Assembly: GCF_014200505.1 (NCBI RefSeq) | Contig: NZ_JACHBX010000005.1 | Location: forward strand, 248,001-312,000 | Direction: 5' to 3' | From: Massilia aurea | Lineage (GTDB): Bacteria > Pseudomonadota > Gammaproteobacteria > Burkholderiales > Burkholderiaceae_D | DNA: 64,000 nucleotides | Part shown: piece after piece, positions 34,801-42,817 of the stretch | Position numbering within the stretch: the first letter of the stretch is position 1 | How the letters are laid out: the number at the start of each line of letters is the position of its first letter | Notes under the pieces: model-generated | The model's input: only the letters and a program-made list of their open reading frames with translations | The model's database searches: none | Told to the model about the DNA's origin: nothing | Made by a program: the position numbers and the translations under genes

Positions 34801-35084
34801 AGGGACGACTCGCTTTCGGCAAAGCGGCGCAGCAATTGCAGGCCCTTGCCATAGGCAAGCAGGCTGGCCGAGATACCGCGCTGGTCGGCTGCCGTGCGGC
34901 ACAGGCGCAGCGCCTCACTGAACGGGACAATGGCATCCTGTAAGCGTTCTTGCTCGACGGCCTGCGCGCCCTGTTCGATCAGCGCATCGGCGGCGGGCCG
35001 GCAGCCGGGCGCGGCATGTACCGGCAGCAGGCTTGTTGCCGCGCACAGCCATGCGACCGATGCGAGCATGCGCAGACGCATCAT
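31809..35084 (-). CDS. Exported TPR-CHAT protease-like protein
   Basis: A 1091-residue protein. A signal peptide ends near residue 24 (LLPVHA). A long array of helical TPR-like repeats covers about 30-640 (for example 'ALLLGQGKMQEAYYYLERAYRIR'), then a coiled-coil region, and a C-terminal CHAT domain (about 790-1090). CHAT is a caspase-clan (CD) peptidase domain; its dyad is visible as His936 in 'VHIASHFVL' and Cys980 in 'LTLSACETAVP'. The TPRs presumably sense or bind a partner that controls the protease. The start overlaps the caspase gene stop by four bases (ATGA). It is the last gene of the sigma/anti-sigma/caspase/CHAT operon. Export to the periplasm is inferred from the signal alone. 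Confidence 0.87.
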   Translation of the reverse strand: MMRLRMLASVAWLCAATSLLPVHAAPGCRPAADALIEQGAQAVEQERLQDAIVPFSEALRLCRTAADQRGISASLLAYGKGLQLLRRFAESESSLLEGLALRQQIDSGPLADGDPERENMYFPAELMYLYRQWGRYDLAWEWGEKALLAKARLAGTKSSSYGTSLSNLSGIAMITRDYARALPYARQAMDIWEGTSGTDSTDHAWGMRDVGALLLGQGKMQEAYYYLERAYRIRLAAFGQDRTETQTSVQDMSAWHTQAGNDTAALAFAELGLASAVRRFGPDALDSSYALARVARIHLRLGEAAQAADEAEHVLRIRRTALGEYHAQTVNAWQDVAKTQLANNRLGRSAAAAQSAFKACQAIPGGVAASCVAHQLDHARALLALGQAGAALEQADRAAALARSHGQMWADESAGVMLGAQALRAQGRPAQAESALAALSQRMAGLPALAGSELDVALALNVVRAEHDGIGAADLAALAERSNVLARQVATERGQSHPAYASALLDAAALNARGTDPALARMQGARAMAIGLANRAPLLQARAAAQLSALDTGAHAVFLGKVAVNALQAVRENTTGLPIEQQHSFLQLKKAAYQQLVDQLLDRHRIGEAERVLAMMEQNEFHDLVRGADAGANAAAGERHDVRVVRLHFDGIDAAAEQQFALHTRILEQLAQKLAQARARHAQGSANGPDELAAAQEAMNDLLDQATAAWSSPAPSGVPAATGAASVPGDATWTANTSAALPPGRLHLTYLVGERRLRIVVQHDRSARVVTLDADPASLVHDIALLRRLAQAPGKDPRAHAQRLFRQLLGPVLPELTRARTLTLSLGGVLRYLPFAMLHDGRQWLVERLPLQVTGSAGMDDATVTPSAPTRPRSVALLGHSQASGDLPALPFVVRELRAVGTAGRIPSRIHLDAGFTAATLERALQQHSMVHIASHFVLQPGRNDGSYLVLGDGQQLSLAELAQARFHFAGLDLLTLSACETAVPAGLDATGRELAGLAWLARERGARHVLASLWRVSDRSTATLMTDFYRALGRGAGKPEALREAQLRQIRSAAPNGTEPARGLKAIDQPDLAPVQGHPYYWAGFTLLGS

Positions 35085-36925
35085 TGACCAGTTCCCGATG
35101 TCACACGCCAGCTGATGCGTGCCACCTGTGCCAGGTCGGCATCACGCCGGGTGGCCAGCGCGACGCCGCGTTGCTGCGCTTCCGCCGTTACGCCGCGCAA
35201 GGGCTCGAACAGCACGAAGCGGCGTGGCAGCGCGTCCTGGCTGGTTGGTGCGGCCACCAGTGCCAGCCATTCCGGTGCCCCGGCAAGGCCTTGCCGCGTG
35301 ACCTCGAATTCGCGTTCGAAGCGGCTGACCTGCGACGGCATGGCGGGAGAAAGCCGGTTGCTGTCGCCTTCAAAAGGTGGAAACACACGGGTGGCAGCCC
35401 CTGTCAGCGGCAGGTGCACGATGCCGACGTCAACGGATTGCTTGCTGTCGTTTTCGACAATGATGCGCAGGCGCGTGCCGACCGCCAGCAGGCCCAGGTC
35501 GCGGTCGGTGAACGGCAGGCTGACGACTGTCTGGCCGGGCGCCTGGACTTCAATGCGGGCCGCCAGCAGTGGCGCCAAGTTCGAGGTGGCGGGCAGCGCC
35601 AGCAGCGAGGCGATGCCTGCGGCACGGCCACGCAGCGCTGGCAGTTCGCTGTCGCGCAGGCGCAGGCGCAGCGCGCTGCGGCCGGGCAGGGTAAGGTCAA
35701 CCATGCGCACGCCGCGCTGCCGGCTCACCAGCGTCAGAATGGGTGTACTTGCCGGGGCCGGCGTAACTGGCTGGCGCCGGGCCCAGCCAGTGGTCGCCGT
35801 GATGCTGTCGTTCGGCATGAGCCGCGCTTGATTCCAACCCAGCTCGGTAACGCGCCAGGTACCTGCGTCGCGCTGCAGCACGTCGCCCGACTGCAGACCA
35901 TCGAGACGCCCGTACGGCACGAACCAGCCGCGTTCATCCTGACGGACCGGCCACAATTGCGGCGCCTCGACATCGGTCCAGAGCGTCTGCTCCAGTGCGC
36001 CTGCATACACTGGCGAAGGGCGCGCGCTGGCCGGCAGCCGGCGGGCATCGAGCGCCTGGCGGTAGTACCCGTTGATCAGGCTTGCCCAGGCCAGATAGCT
36101 GGCCGGGTTGTCGCGCAAGCCGGCGATCACGGCCCGCGTGAAGATGCCTCGTGCCTGGCCGGGATAGTCGCTTGCCAGCGCCTCGGCGCTGCGTTGCTGC
36201 GACTCCGCGGCAAAGAAGCCGATGAACTGTGGTCGTTCGCCTGGCCCCCTCGCGTCGGCAGGGGCTGCCTGTGCGCGTGCCAGAGATGCAGGGCGGCCGC
36301 TGACGCTGCTTATCGCTGGCGACCAGCCAAGCTCGGTACTGGACAGGCCTCGCCAGGCCAGGCCGGCGTCGCCGCGCGTGCTGCCAGCCGCATGGCAGCT
36401 GTCGAACACGGCCACGACCTGGACGCGCCGGGCGGCAAGAGCATCGATCACCCTGCCGATATCGGTGCTGCTGACGGCGCCCGCCAGCTGCCGGCTACGC
36501 GCATCGATACGGGCATCCTGCGCCAGCAGATGCACCTGCTGGCCGGAGGGCGTTTGCCACAGCCCCGGCTGGCCCGGCAGCAGGAGACCGTGGCCGGACC
36601 AGTAGAGCACCAGCACGTCGCCTGGCCGAAGCGTCCTGCCCAGGCGTGTCATATGGTCGAGGATCGCGGCACGGGTGGGCATGCCCGCGCCGGCCACGCC
36701 GTCGGCCAGGCTGACGATGTGGGCGGGTGCGAAGCCTTGCGCCAGCAGCGCATTGCGCATGGCCGGCACGTCGTGGCGTGGCCCGCTGAGCCAACCGCTG
36801 CGGGGCAGCGCCGGCATGCTTGATACGCCCACCAGCAGGGCGTGGCGTTCGGCGGCGGCAAGCGGTGCCTGCAGGCCGATGGCAACCGTCCAGGCCCAAC
36901 AGAGTGCGACACAGTGGCGCCGCAT
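35081..36925 (-). CDS. Exported caspase-fold (peptidase C14) protein
   Basis: A 614-residue protein with a signal peptide (to about residue 25, APLAAA) and an N-terminal caspase domain (about 27-260). It opens with 'RHALLVGVSSM' and 'LSGPRHDVPAMRNAL'. The catalytic pair is His112 in 'VLYWSGHGLLL' and Cys177 in 'VAVFDSCHAAGSTRG', both intact. The rest is beta-rich; 'LRIIVENDSKQSVDVGIVHL' near residues 455-475 resembles the DUF4384-type domain found behind bacterial caspases. Cleavage specificity would be for Arg/Lys or Asp, not decidable here. The ATG at 36925 overlaps the anti-sigma-like gene stop (TGATG), and its own stop overlaps the CHAT gene. It probably acts with the CHAT protein in the envelope. 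Confidence 0.87.
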   Translation of the reverse strand: MRRHCVALCWAWTVAIGLQAPLAAAERHALLVGVSSMPALPRSGWLSGPRHDVPAMRNALLAQGFAPAHIVSLADGVAGAGMPTRAAILDHMTRLGRTLRPGDVLVLYWSGHGLLLPGQPGLWQTPSGQQVHLLAQDARIDARSRQLAGAVSSTDIGRVIDALAARRVQVVAVFDSCHAAGSTRGDAGLAWRGLSSTELGWSPAISSVSGRPASLARAQAAPADARGPGERPQFIGFFAAESQQRSAEALASDYPGQARGIFTRAVIAGLRDNPASYLAWASLINGYYRQALDARRLPASARPSPVYAGALEQTLWTDVEAPQLWPVRQDERGWFVPYGRLDGLQSGDVLQRDAGTWRVTELGWNQARLMPNDSITATTGWARRQPVTPAPASTPILTLVSRQRGVRMVDLTLPGRSALRLRLRDSELPALRGRAAGIASLLALPATSNLAPLLAARIEVQAPGQTVVSLPFTDRDLGLLAVGTRLRIIVENDSKQSVDVGIVHLPLTGAATRVFPPFEGDSNRLSPAMPSQVSRFEREFEVTRQGLAGAPEWLALVAAPTSQDALPRRFVLFEPLRGVTAEAQQRGVALATRRDADLAQVARISWRVTSGTGQ

Positions 36926-37542
36926 CAGGGAGGCGGTCCGGCCACGAGCACGGTGGACTCGACAACCACGGCACTGGCGCGCAGCTGCACCACGGCTGCG
37001 GCAGGGTCGCGCGCCTGCAGCAGGTAGCGCTGGCCGCCCTGCGGTCCGGCAACAATGCGCGACTCGGCCCGGATCAGCGCCGCCTCGACCTGCGCCAGAC
37101 TGGCATCGGCGGAAAAACGCACCTCCAGATTGGCCGCTGGCGTGGCCACGCCCAGCGGCGCGTTGCGCCACGCTATCTCGGTATCGGGCGTGCTGTACAG
37201 CATCCATCCCTGCATTACGCAGACACCTGCCAGCGTGGCCATGAGCGCAGGTGCCAGGGCGGGCCCCAGGAAGCTGGCCCCCAGACGCTGCCACCAACTG
37301 CTGCGGGGCACGGCAGTATCCGGCTTGGCGATGCGACGCTTCAACTCCGCAAGACCGGTGTCGTTATCGACCTCCTCCATCTGCGCAGCGATGGCGGCGC
37401 GCACGTCACCCAGCAGAGCGGCCTGCGTCTTCCATGCTGCGTCGCTCTCGAGCAATGCAGCAATGTGACGGGCATCGTCTCCTTCGACATGACCGTTGAG
37501 ATAGTCGGGCAGGCGTTCCAGCAAGCGTTGTTGTTCATCCAT
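36925..37542 (-). CDS. Putative membrane-anchored anti-sigma factor
   Basis: A 205-residue protein. The N-terminal cytoplasmic part (1-95) has 'LPDYLNGHVEGDDARHIAALLESD', the common start of anti-sigma domains, but no Zn-binding HxxxCxxC is present. One transmembrane helix lies near 105-125 ('ALAPALMATLAGVCVMQGWML'). The C-terminal periplasmic domain (about 130-205) has 'NLEVRFSADASLAQVEAALI', a fold common behind such anchors. The identity follows mainly from its place directly after the ECF sigma gene. The ATG at 37542 with AGAAGG upstream overlaps the sigma stop by eight bases; a GTG at 37551 is also in frame. Confidence 0.78.
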   Translation of the reverse strand: MDEQQRLLERLPDYLNGHVEGDDARHIAALLESDAAWKTQAALLGDVRAAIAAQMEEVDNDTGLAELKRRIAKPDTAVPRSSWWQRLGASFLGPALAPALMATLAGVCVMQGWMLYSTPDTEIAWRNAPLGVATPAANLEVRFSADASLAQVEAALIRAESRIVAGPQGGQRYLLQARDPAAAVVQLRASAVVVESTVLVAGPPP

Positions 37543-38155
37543 GGCGTCCACCTTCTTGTACGAACCAGCGCTCCAGGCACGATTTCAGATTGAGCCGGCC
37601 ATGAAACAACCGGGTCTTCACGGTACCTTCAGGAGCACCCTGGATACGCGCGATGTCGCGTACCGATAAATCCTCGAGCGCCCACAGGGTCAGGCTTTCT
37701 CGCTGCAGCGGATTGCGCAGGCGTTGCAGGCAGCGCTGCACCGCCGTGTGACGCTGCGCGGTTTCGCGGAGCGCAAGCGGATCGGGCGCTGTCTCGGCAT
37801 GCATGCCTGCCTCGAGTTCGAACGTGCTGTCGTCACTGAACATGTCCTCGGCCGCCTGTCGCTTGCCATGGCGGCGAATCTGATCGACCGTCTTGTTGCG
37901 GGTGAGTGTGAGCAGCCAGGTCACGAATTCGACGCGCCCGTCATAACGCAAGGGATCGCGCCACAGGTCGTGAAAGACATCGACCGTGATCTCGCCGGCG
38001 ATGGCATCGGCGTCCAGGCCGCAGCGCACCAGTTTGGCGTGGGCGAACACCCTGACCTTGCGTGACCAGTCCCGATACAGCGCGTCGAGCGCGCGCTGGT
38101 CACCGCCGGCCATGGCTGCCAGCAGCTCGCTCGGTGATAGTGACTGCATGCTCAT
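37535..38155 (-). CDS. ECF-type RNA polymerase sigma factor
   Basis: A 206-residue group IV sigma factor. Region 2 spans about 20-92 ('ALDALYRDWSRKVRVFAHAKL', 'TVDVFHDLWRDPLRYDGRVEFVTWLLTLTRNKTVDQIRRH'). A linker holds an acidic stretch (FSDDSTFELEAGMHAE), and region 4 spans about 140-195 ('LQRLRNPLQRESLTLWALEDLSVRDIARIQGAPEGTVKTRLFHGR'). The start has GGAGG six bases upstream. As first gene of a four-gene overlapping operon it probably directs transcription of the operon itself, released by its membrane anti-sigma partner. A GTAAC dyad lies upstream at 38203-38229. Confidence 0.92.
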   Translation of the reverse strand: MSMQSLSPSELLAAMAGGDQRALDALYRDWSRKVRVFAHAKLVRCGLDADAIAGEITVDVFHDLWRDPLRYDGRVEFVTWLLTLTRNKTVDQIRRHGKRQAAEDMFSDDSTFELEAGMHAETAPDPLALRETAQRHTAVQRCLQRLRNPLQRESLTLWALEDLSVRDIARIQGAPEGTVKTRLFHGRLNLKSCLERWFVQEGGRHG

Positions 38156-38386
38156 GTCTGCCTCCGCGAAGGCGTCACGACGGCCATTTTGGGTGTCTGA
38201 TGGTAACCATGAGCAAGATTATCAGTTACAAGATCACGCTTTGTCGACGGAAATGATGAAATTAATACACAAAAAAATAATCTTCAACGAATCGAAAAAT
38301 AAATTGAACCGGTGGCGTGGTGGTAACGAACAAGACGGCAACAGGCTGCGTTCGCAGTTCTGAAACCTGAAGAGGAACCCACCACC

Positions 38387-39193
38387 ATGAAACATCGCGG
38401 CAAGATTTTGCGGGATACAAACACCGGCCCAGGCCTGTTGAGTAGCGACGGCGTACAGCATCCATTCACACTGGAATCGCATTGGAAATCAGACATCCCG
38501 CCGAAGGTCGGCATGGTGGTCGATGTGACGTTCGATCCGGCCGGCGGCCTGGGAATGCTGATGCCAGTGGCCGATTCCCAGCTGGCTAGGGAACAGGCCG
38601 AGCTTGCCGTGCAGGCAGCCAGGGCCAGGAGCGGTGAACTGGCCGCCGGCATGACCGCGCGTTTTGGTGTGCCGACCATGTTGGCGATGGCCGCGCTCGT
38701 GGCGGGCTGGTTCGTCCTCAACACGATTGCGATCCAGATGTCGGCCCAGTTCGGCATGGGGCTGACGTTCTGGAAAATCCTGGGCATGATCAATTCGCCA
38801 GCCGGGCTGCTGATGGGATTGGATGGCGGCAGCGGCGGCGGCAGCAGCGGCATCTACGGCGTTATGTGCATCGTCGCGCTGGTTGCACCATTGGCGCCGC
38901 AGTTCTGGAAAGACAAGCGCGCCCATCTTGGCGGCCTGCTGCCGCTGGCCTTCATGCTGGTGATCGCGCTGATGATCTACCTCGGCATCAACGACGGCCT
39001 GAAGCAGGCGCAGGGCGTGGCCGGCTTTATGGGCGGCAACAATGCTTCTCGCATGGCCGAAGACGTCAGCAGCATGATGCTGCGCGAAGCCATGCGCGCC
39101 ATTTCCATCGGTGCTGGCGGTTATTTGTCCCTGCTTGCCAGCCTCTATCTGGCCGGTCGCGGCGCCATGAAATTTCTCGCAGCCCGCGCTTGA
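38387..39193 (+). CDS. Membrane protein with N-terminal OB-like domain, unknown function
   Basis: A 268-residue protein that I do not assign to a family. The first 60 residues ('GKILRDTNTGPGLLSSDGVQHPFTLESHW...VGMVVDVTFDP') look like a small OB/cold-shock-type beta domain. A short helix follows, then about four membrane helices (near 95-115, 155-175, 182-205 and 240-260). A Gly/Ser-rich loop (GGSGGGSSGIYG) lies between helices. Proteins with this arrangement occur as uncharacterised proteobacterial membrane proteins. The ATG follows AGAGGAACC. It is divergent from the sigma/caspase/CHAT operon, sharing a 231-base region, and precedes two lipoprotein genes. Confidence 0.72.
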   Translation: MKHRGKILRDTNTGPGLLSSDGVQHPFTLESHWKSDIPPKVGMVVDVTFDPAGGLGMLMPVADSQLAREQAELAVQAARARSGELAAGMTARFGVPTMLAMAALVAGWFVLNTIAIQMSAQFGMGLTFWKILGMINSPAGLLMGLDGGSGGGSSGIYGVMCIVALVAPLAPQFWKDKRAHLGGLLPLAFMLVIALMIYLGINDGLKQAQGVAGFMGGNNASRMAEDVSSMMLREAMRAISIGAGGYLSLLASLYLAGRGAMKFLAARA

Positions 39194-39241
39194 ATTCAAG
39201 CCGCCATTTTCTCCATCCAAGAATCATCCACAAGGAACATC

Positions 39242-39997
39242 ATGTCCCACTTCGCATCTCCGCTGGCCGCCTTGTTGGCGCTTTCCCTGCTCGCCGGCCT
39301 GACCGGCTGCAAAGACAAGGCGCCGACCGATACCGCCATCACACCCAACCTGGCTGACGCCGCAACGCCCGCCGCCGTCGAGGAGCGCGTCAAGGAAGCG
39401 GCCCGCGCCAAACTGCCCAAGGGTGACCCGAGTACGCCTGCCGGCAGCTATATCGATCTCGACAGCGGCAACCAGATCATGTTCGCCTACCTGGGCGTCG
39501 CCGGCATGCCGATCGATTACAACGAGGTGGCTGGCAGCTATTCGCGGGACTACATGATGGCGTCGGACGAGTTCAAGAAAAACGATCTGCTCAATGCGTT
39601 GAAAGTCAAGATTGACGCTGGTGTGGCGCAAGCAGCGCAGCAACGCTACGTGAAGCTGGAGGTCGCAGACTCGGTCGGAAAATACGACTTCGAGAAAAAG
39701 GGTTTCCCGCTTGATTCGTCGGTGTGGGAAAAAGGCTCATACCGCTATTTCAACGACAACAGCAGCTACAAGATCGGCTTTAACAACGGCGCGGACTTTC
39801 GCTACCTGAACGTGCCCGAAGAAGACAAGGCCCGCGCGATCGAGAGTCTGCGCAGCAAGAATGAAACGATGCGCACGGTGGTGTATGGCTATGTGCAGGA
39901 TGCCGACATCAGCAAGAAAGTGGTGCAGGCGCAGATTCTCAAGGTCGAACTGGTCAGCAGGAACGGCGACGTCCTTGCCACCCGCACTGCGCAATAA
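39242..39997 (+). CDS. Lipoprotein of unknown function
   Basis: A 251-residue lipoprotein. The signal ends in the lipobox LTGC (Cys about 22). A linker rich in Ala, Thr and Pro leads to a folded domain from about residue 60 ('PAGSYIDLDSGNQIMFAYLGVAGMPIDYNEVA'). The remainder is alpha/beta with many charged residues ('KIDAGVAQAAQQRYVKLEV', 'DADISKKVVQAQILKVELVS'). The pattern is reminiscent of DUF4852-type proteins, but I am not sure. AAGGAAC lies ahead of the start. It is in the same direction as the membrane protein gene 48 bases upstream. Confidence 0.65.
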   Translation: MSHFASPLAALLALSLLAGLTGCKDKAPTDTAITPNLADAATPAAVEERVKEAARAKLPKGDPSTPAGSYIDLDSGNQIMFAYLGVAGMPIDYNEVAGSYSRDYMMASDEFKKNDLLNALKVKIDAGVAQAAQQRYVKLEVADSVGKYDFEKKGFPLDSSVWEKGSYRYFNDNSSYKIGFNNGADFRYLNVPEEDKARAIESLRSKNETMRTVVYGYVQDADISKKVVQAQILKVELVSRNGDVLATRTAQ

Positions 39998-40063
39998 CGA
40001 TCATGCCGGACGGCGGCCTGCCGTCCGCATTCATTCAATCAACGATATCCCATACCCATCATC

Positions 40064-40369
40064 ATGCAAAAAATCGTCACGACAATCGTTTCCCTGTGCG
40101 GCCTTGCCTTGCTCGCCGCATGCACCACCGTTGCGCCCAATACCATCCGTGAGGTCAACGACAATGAGGTCGCGCGCTGCAGACTGGCCGGCCCGGTTCA
40201 GGGCGCCGATGCCGTGTTTGTCGGCCTGAGCGCCGCAATCGGCTCGAAGAATGCGCGGGCAAAGGCGATGAATCAGGCGGTACGCCTGCAGGCAACCGAC
40301 GTGGTCTGGTCACAGCAGGGCACCAGCATGACCAGCGAATGGGTGGGCAAGGCGTACGTCTGCAAATAA
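40064..40369 (+). CDS. Small DUF4156-like lipoprotein
   Basis: A 101-residue lipoprotein with lipobox LAAC (Cys about 20) after a short signal. The mature part contains 'NEVARCRLAGPVQG', 'SKNARAKAMNQAVRLQATDVVW' and a terminal 'GKAYVCK'. This is the layout of DUF4156 lipoproteins: two cysteines bracketing an alpha/beta domain with an Asn-Ala-Arg-Lys-rich helix. No function is known. It lies 66 bases after the previous lipoprotein gene, and a hairpin follows. Confidence 0.75.
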   Translation: MQKIVTTIVSLCGLALLAACTTVAPNTIREVNDNEVARCRLAGPVQGADAVFVGLSAAIGSKNARAKAMNQAVRLQATDVVWSQQGTSMTSEWVGKAYVCK

Positions 40370-40398
40370 ACCATTTTTAAAACCCGGAATCGGCTTGT

Positions 40399-40434
40399 CG
40401 GCACGGGGCGATCCGGTGATGGCGCCTCGTGCCG
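40399..40434 (+). terminator. Hairpin between convergent genes
   Basis: Arms CGGCACG (40399-40405) and CGTGCCG (40428-40434), with further partial pairing inside, lie between the DUF4156-like gene and convergent ggt. There is no T-run, so a bidirectional terminator role is only plausible. Confidence 0.4.
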
Positions 40435-40442
40435 GCCGATGT

Positions 40443-42209
40443 TCAGTGGCCGCGCCGCTGCACCAGCGCCGTACCCGCTCCATGGCGCTTGCTTTCGCTG
40501 ACTGCGGTTACGGTGCCATCCGGGTTGAACACCAGCGCATTGGCCGCGCCGATTTCTTCTGGTGGTGATTCCCAGCGCTGGCCGAAGCGCGCGAGCGCCG
40601 TTGCCTGTGCGCTGCCCCCAAAGCCCGGCTCGACCGATGTGGTGGCGGCGTTGCGCTGGCTGATGCGCGGGGCATCCACTGCCTGGTGCATCGGCATGCC
40701 GAAGTCGACGTAGTTGACGATCGTTTGCAGCACGGTCGTGATGATCGTCGCGCCGCCCGGGCTGCCCACTGAAAATGCCGGCTTGCCATCCTTCAATGCA
40801 ATCGTCGGCGCCATGCTGGAGCGGGGCCGCTTGCCGGCTTCGGGCACGTTGGGGTGCGGGCCGGCGAAGTCGAAGTCGGTCATCTCATTATTGAGCAGGA
40901 AGCCGTAGCCTGGCACAACAATGCCGCTGCCGCCCCACGATTCGATCGTGAACGTGTACGCGACCACGTTGCCATCCTTGTCTGACACCGTCAGGTGTGT
41001 CGTGTGCAGGCTTTCCGGTGGAGGCCGGATGCTGGCACGCACCGGTGGCAGCAGCGGCACGCTGGGATCATTCTGGAATGCATACGGATTGCCTGCCGCC
41101 ACCGCGCCCGGTGCGGCCTGCTGCAGCGAGATCAGTGCGCGGCGCGTGGCAGCAAAGTCCTTCGACAGGAAGCCCGCCAGCGGCGCATCGATGTATTCGG
41201 GATCGGCCAGATAGGCGTTGCGGTCGGCGAACGCGAAGCGGCTCGCTTCGATATACAGGTGCTCGGCCTGCGCGCGCGGCAGGGCTTTCAGGTCGTAGCC
41301 TTCGAGGATATTGAGCGCATGCGCGACCGTCGTGCCGCCACTGCTGGGCAGCGGCATGCCATACAGTTCATAGCCGCGGTAGGTGCTGCGCAGGGCAGGG
41401 CGGATACGTGCCTCGTAGTTGGCCAGATCGGCTAGCGTCATCGTGCCAGCGCGGACATTAACGCCCTTGGCCACGGGCGGGCGGTTGACGGTGTCGACGA
41501 TCGCGCGCGCCATCGGGCCTTCGTAGAATGCTTTCACGCCGCCCGAGGCGATGGCGCGGTAGGCCCGCGCCATATCGGGATTGCGCAGCAGCGTGCCGGT
41601 AGGGATGGCCTTGCCGTCGTGCAGGTACAGCGCGCTCGTCGGTGTGAACTGGCGAAACTTGGCCAGGTTCTGGTCGACCAGGCCATTGAACGTGGCGTTG
41701 ACCCGAAAGCCCGTGTCGGCCACCGCGATGGCCGGCGCCAGTACCTGCGCGAAGCGCATGCTGCCGTAGCGTTCGAGCGCCTCGTGCCAGCCGCGCACCG
41801 TGCCCGGCACGCCCACTGCCGCGCCGCTGGCCACCGCCGTGTCGAAGTCGATCGGCTTGCCATCACGCTCGAACAGCGTGGGGCCGGCCTTGGCTGGCGC
41901 CGTCTCGCGGTGGTCGATCGTGATCACCCGTTTGTCCCTGGCCAGATAGATCACCATGAAGCCGCCGCCGCCGATGCCGCAGCTGAACGGATCCGTCACG
42001 CCCAGCGTGGCGGCTGCGGCAACGGCCGCATCGACTGCATTGCCACCGTTGTTCAGGATGGTCAGCGCGGCTTGCGAGGCCTGCGCGCTGATGGTGGCAA
42101 CGGCGCCGCCGTGCCCCGTCGCGACGGGCGCGCCGGTGGCGGGCGCAATGACGATCGACAGGACCAGGCCGCAGGCCAGTGCGGCATTGACCGGCGAGCG
42201 GGCCGCCAC
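40443..42209 (-). CDS. ggt: Gamma-glutamyltransferase
   Basis: A 588-residue Ntn-hydrolase precursor that cleaves and transfers the gamma-glutamyl group of glutathione in the periplasm. A signal peptide (about residues 1-26) precedes the large subunit. Family motifs are 'GGNAVDAAVAAAATLGVTDP', 'GIGGGGFMVIY', 'DHRETAP' and 'PLPSSGGTT'. The small subunit should begin at the catalytic threonine of TTHLTVSDKDGN, the standard autoprocessing site; the Thr is present. Small-subunit motifs 'LLNNEMTDFDF', 'RPRSSMAP' and 'GSPGGATII' are intact. It is preceded in the operon, two bases upstream, by a small lipoprotein gene. Confidence 0.94.
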   Translation of the reverse strand: MAARSPVNAALACGLVLSIVIAPATGAPVATGHGGAVATISAQASQAALTILNNGGNAVDAAVAAAATLGVTDPFSCGIGGGGFMVIYLARDKRVITIDHRETAPAKAGPTLFERDGKPIDFDTAVASGAAVGVPGTVRGWHEALERYGSMRFAQVLAPAIAVADTGFRVNATFNGLVDQNLAKFRQFTPTSALYLHDGKAIPTGTLLRNPDMARAYRAIASGGVKAFYEGPMARAIVDTVNRPPVAKGVNVRAGTMTLADLANYEARIRPALRSTYRGYELYGMPLPSSGGTTVAHALNILEGYDLKALPRAQAEHLYIEASRFAFADRNAYLADPEYIDAPLAGFLSKDFAATRRALISLQQAAPGAVAAGNPYAFQNDPSVPLLPPVRASIRPPPESLHTTHLTVSDKDGNVVAYTFTIESWGGSGIVVPGYGFLLNNEMTDFDFAGPHPNVPEAGKRPRSSMAPTIALKDGKPAFSVGSPGGATIITTVLQTIVNYVDFGMPMHQAVDAPRISQRNAATTSVEPGFGGSAQATALARFGQRWESPPEEIGAANALVFNPDGTVTAVSESKRHGAGTALVQRRGH

Positions 42210-42211
42210 GA

Positions 42212-42640
42212 TTACGTACCGTACATATTGAGCACCACCGGATACGACGCCGGCTTCGCCTCGATCATGCCGCGCGCCGGTGGCTCGAACGAGCGGTCGA
42301 GCTCGACGCGCGCGCCGCGCAGCGCCGGCGATGTGAAGCCCGGTTTGCCCGGCACCAGCCAGAATGCCTGCGCCACGTTCTGGATGCGCAGCGTGAAGCG
42401 GTAGGCGACACGCCCGGCCACGATGCAGCGTGCATTGTCCGGGCAGCGGGTGTCGTCGGCACCTTCATAGGTCAGGCTCAGGCGCTGTTCGGGCGCCAGC
42501 AGCAGGCTCTGGCTTTCGCTGAGGTTGTACTGCGCGTCCGGCAGGCGCTCCGGCGCGGCGCAGCCGGACAACAGGCCAGCGCCGAGGCAGACGGCGGCGG
42601 TGCAGAAGACGCGGGCCGGACGGAAGATCGAGGGGCGCAT
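42212..42640 (-). CDS. Lipoprotein upstream of ggt
   Basis: A 142-residue predicted lipoprotein. The signal ends in the lipobox LLSGC (about Cys25). The mature domain is beta-rich, with a possible disulfide in 'DTRCPDNARCIVAGRVAYRF', a pattern seen in small proteins of unknown function with an Ig-like fold. The ATG at 42640 is chosen because it puts the signal at the N-terminus; in-frame sequence continues to 42730. Its stop lies two bases before ggt, so co-transcription with the periplasmic transferase is very likely. No function is known. Confidence 0.72.
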   Translation of the reverse strand: MRPSIFRPARVFCTAAVCLGAGLLSGCAAPERLPDAQYNLSESQSLLLAPEQRLSLTYEGADDTRCPDNARCIVAGRVAYRFTLRIQNVAQAFWLVPGKPGFTSPALRGARVELDRSFEPPARGMIEAKPASYPVVLNMYGT

Positions 42641-42742
42641 GGTGTCATCCAGTGTTTGGCAGGGAAAACCCATGATAGCAAAAGCGCAAGCGCAGCGGCG
42701 CGGCATGATGCGCCCGGGCGTCATGAACACGACGATTGTGAA

Positions 42743-42774
42743 GTCATAAACAGGTCATATTCGCAGGCTATTCT
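42743..42774 (+). promoter_or_regulatory. Pho box and -10 element of pstS
   Basis: GTCATA occurs at 42743-42748 and again at 42754-42759, an 11-base pitch. Nine bases later comes TATTCT (42769-42774). Spacing is identical to the sites before phoD and the glycerophosphodiesterase. This is the strongest Pho box of the three, as expected for pstS. Confidence 0.75.
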
Positions 42775-42817
42775 TTGTCCCGTAGTGCAAAACATATCCC
42801 TCAACTAAGGAATAACA

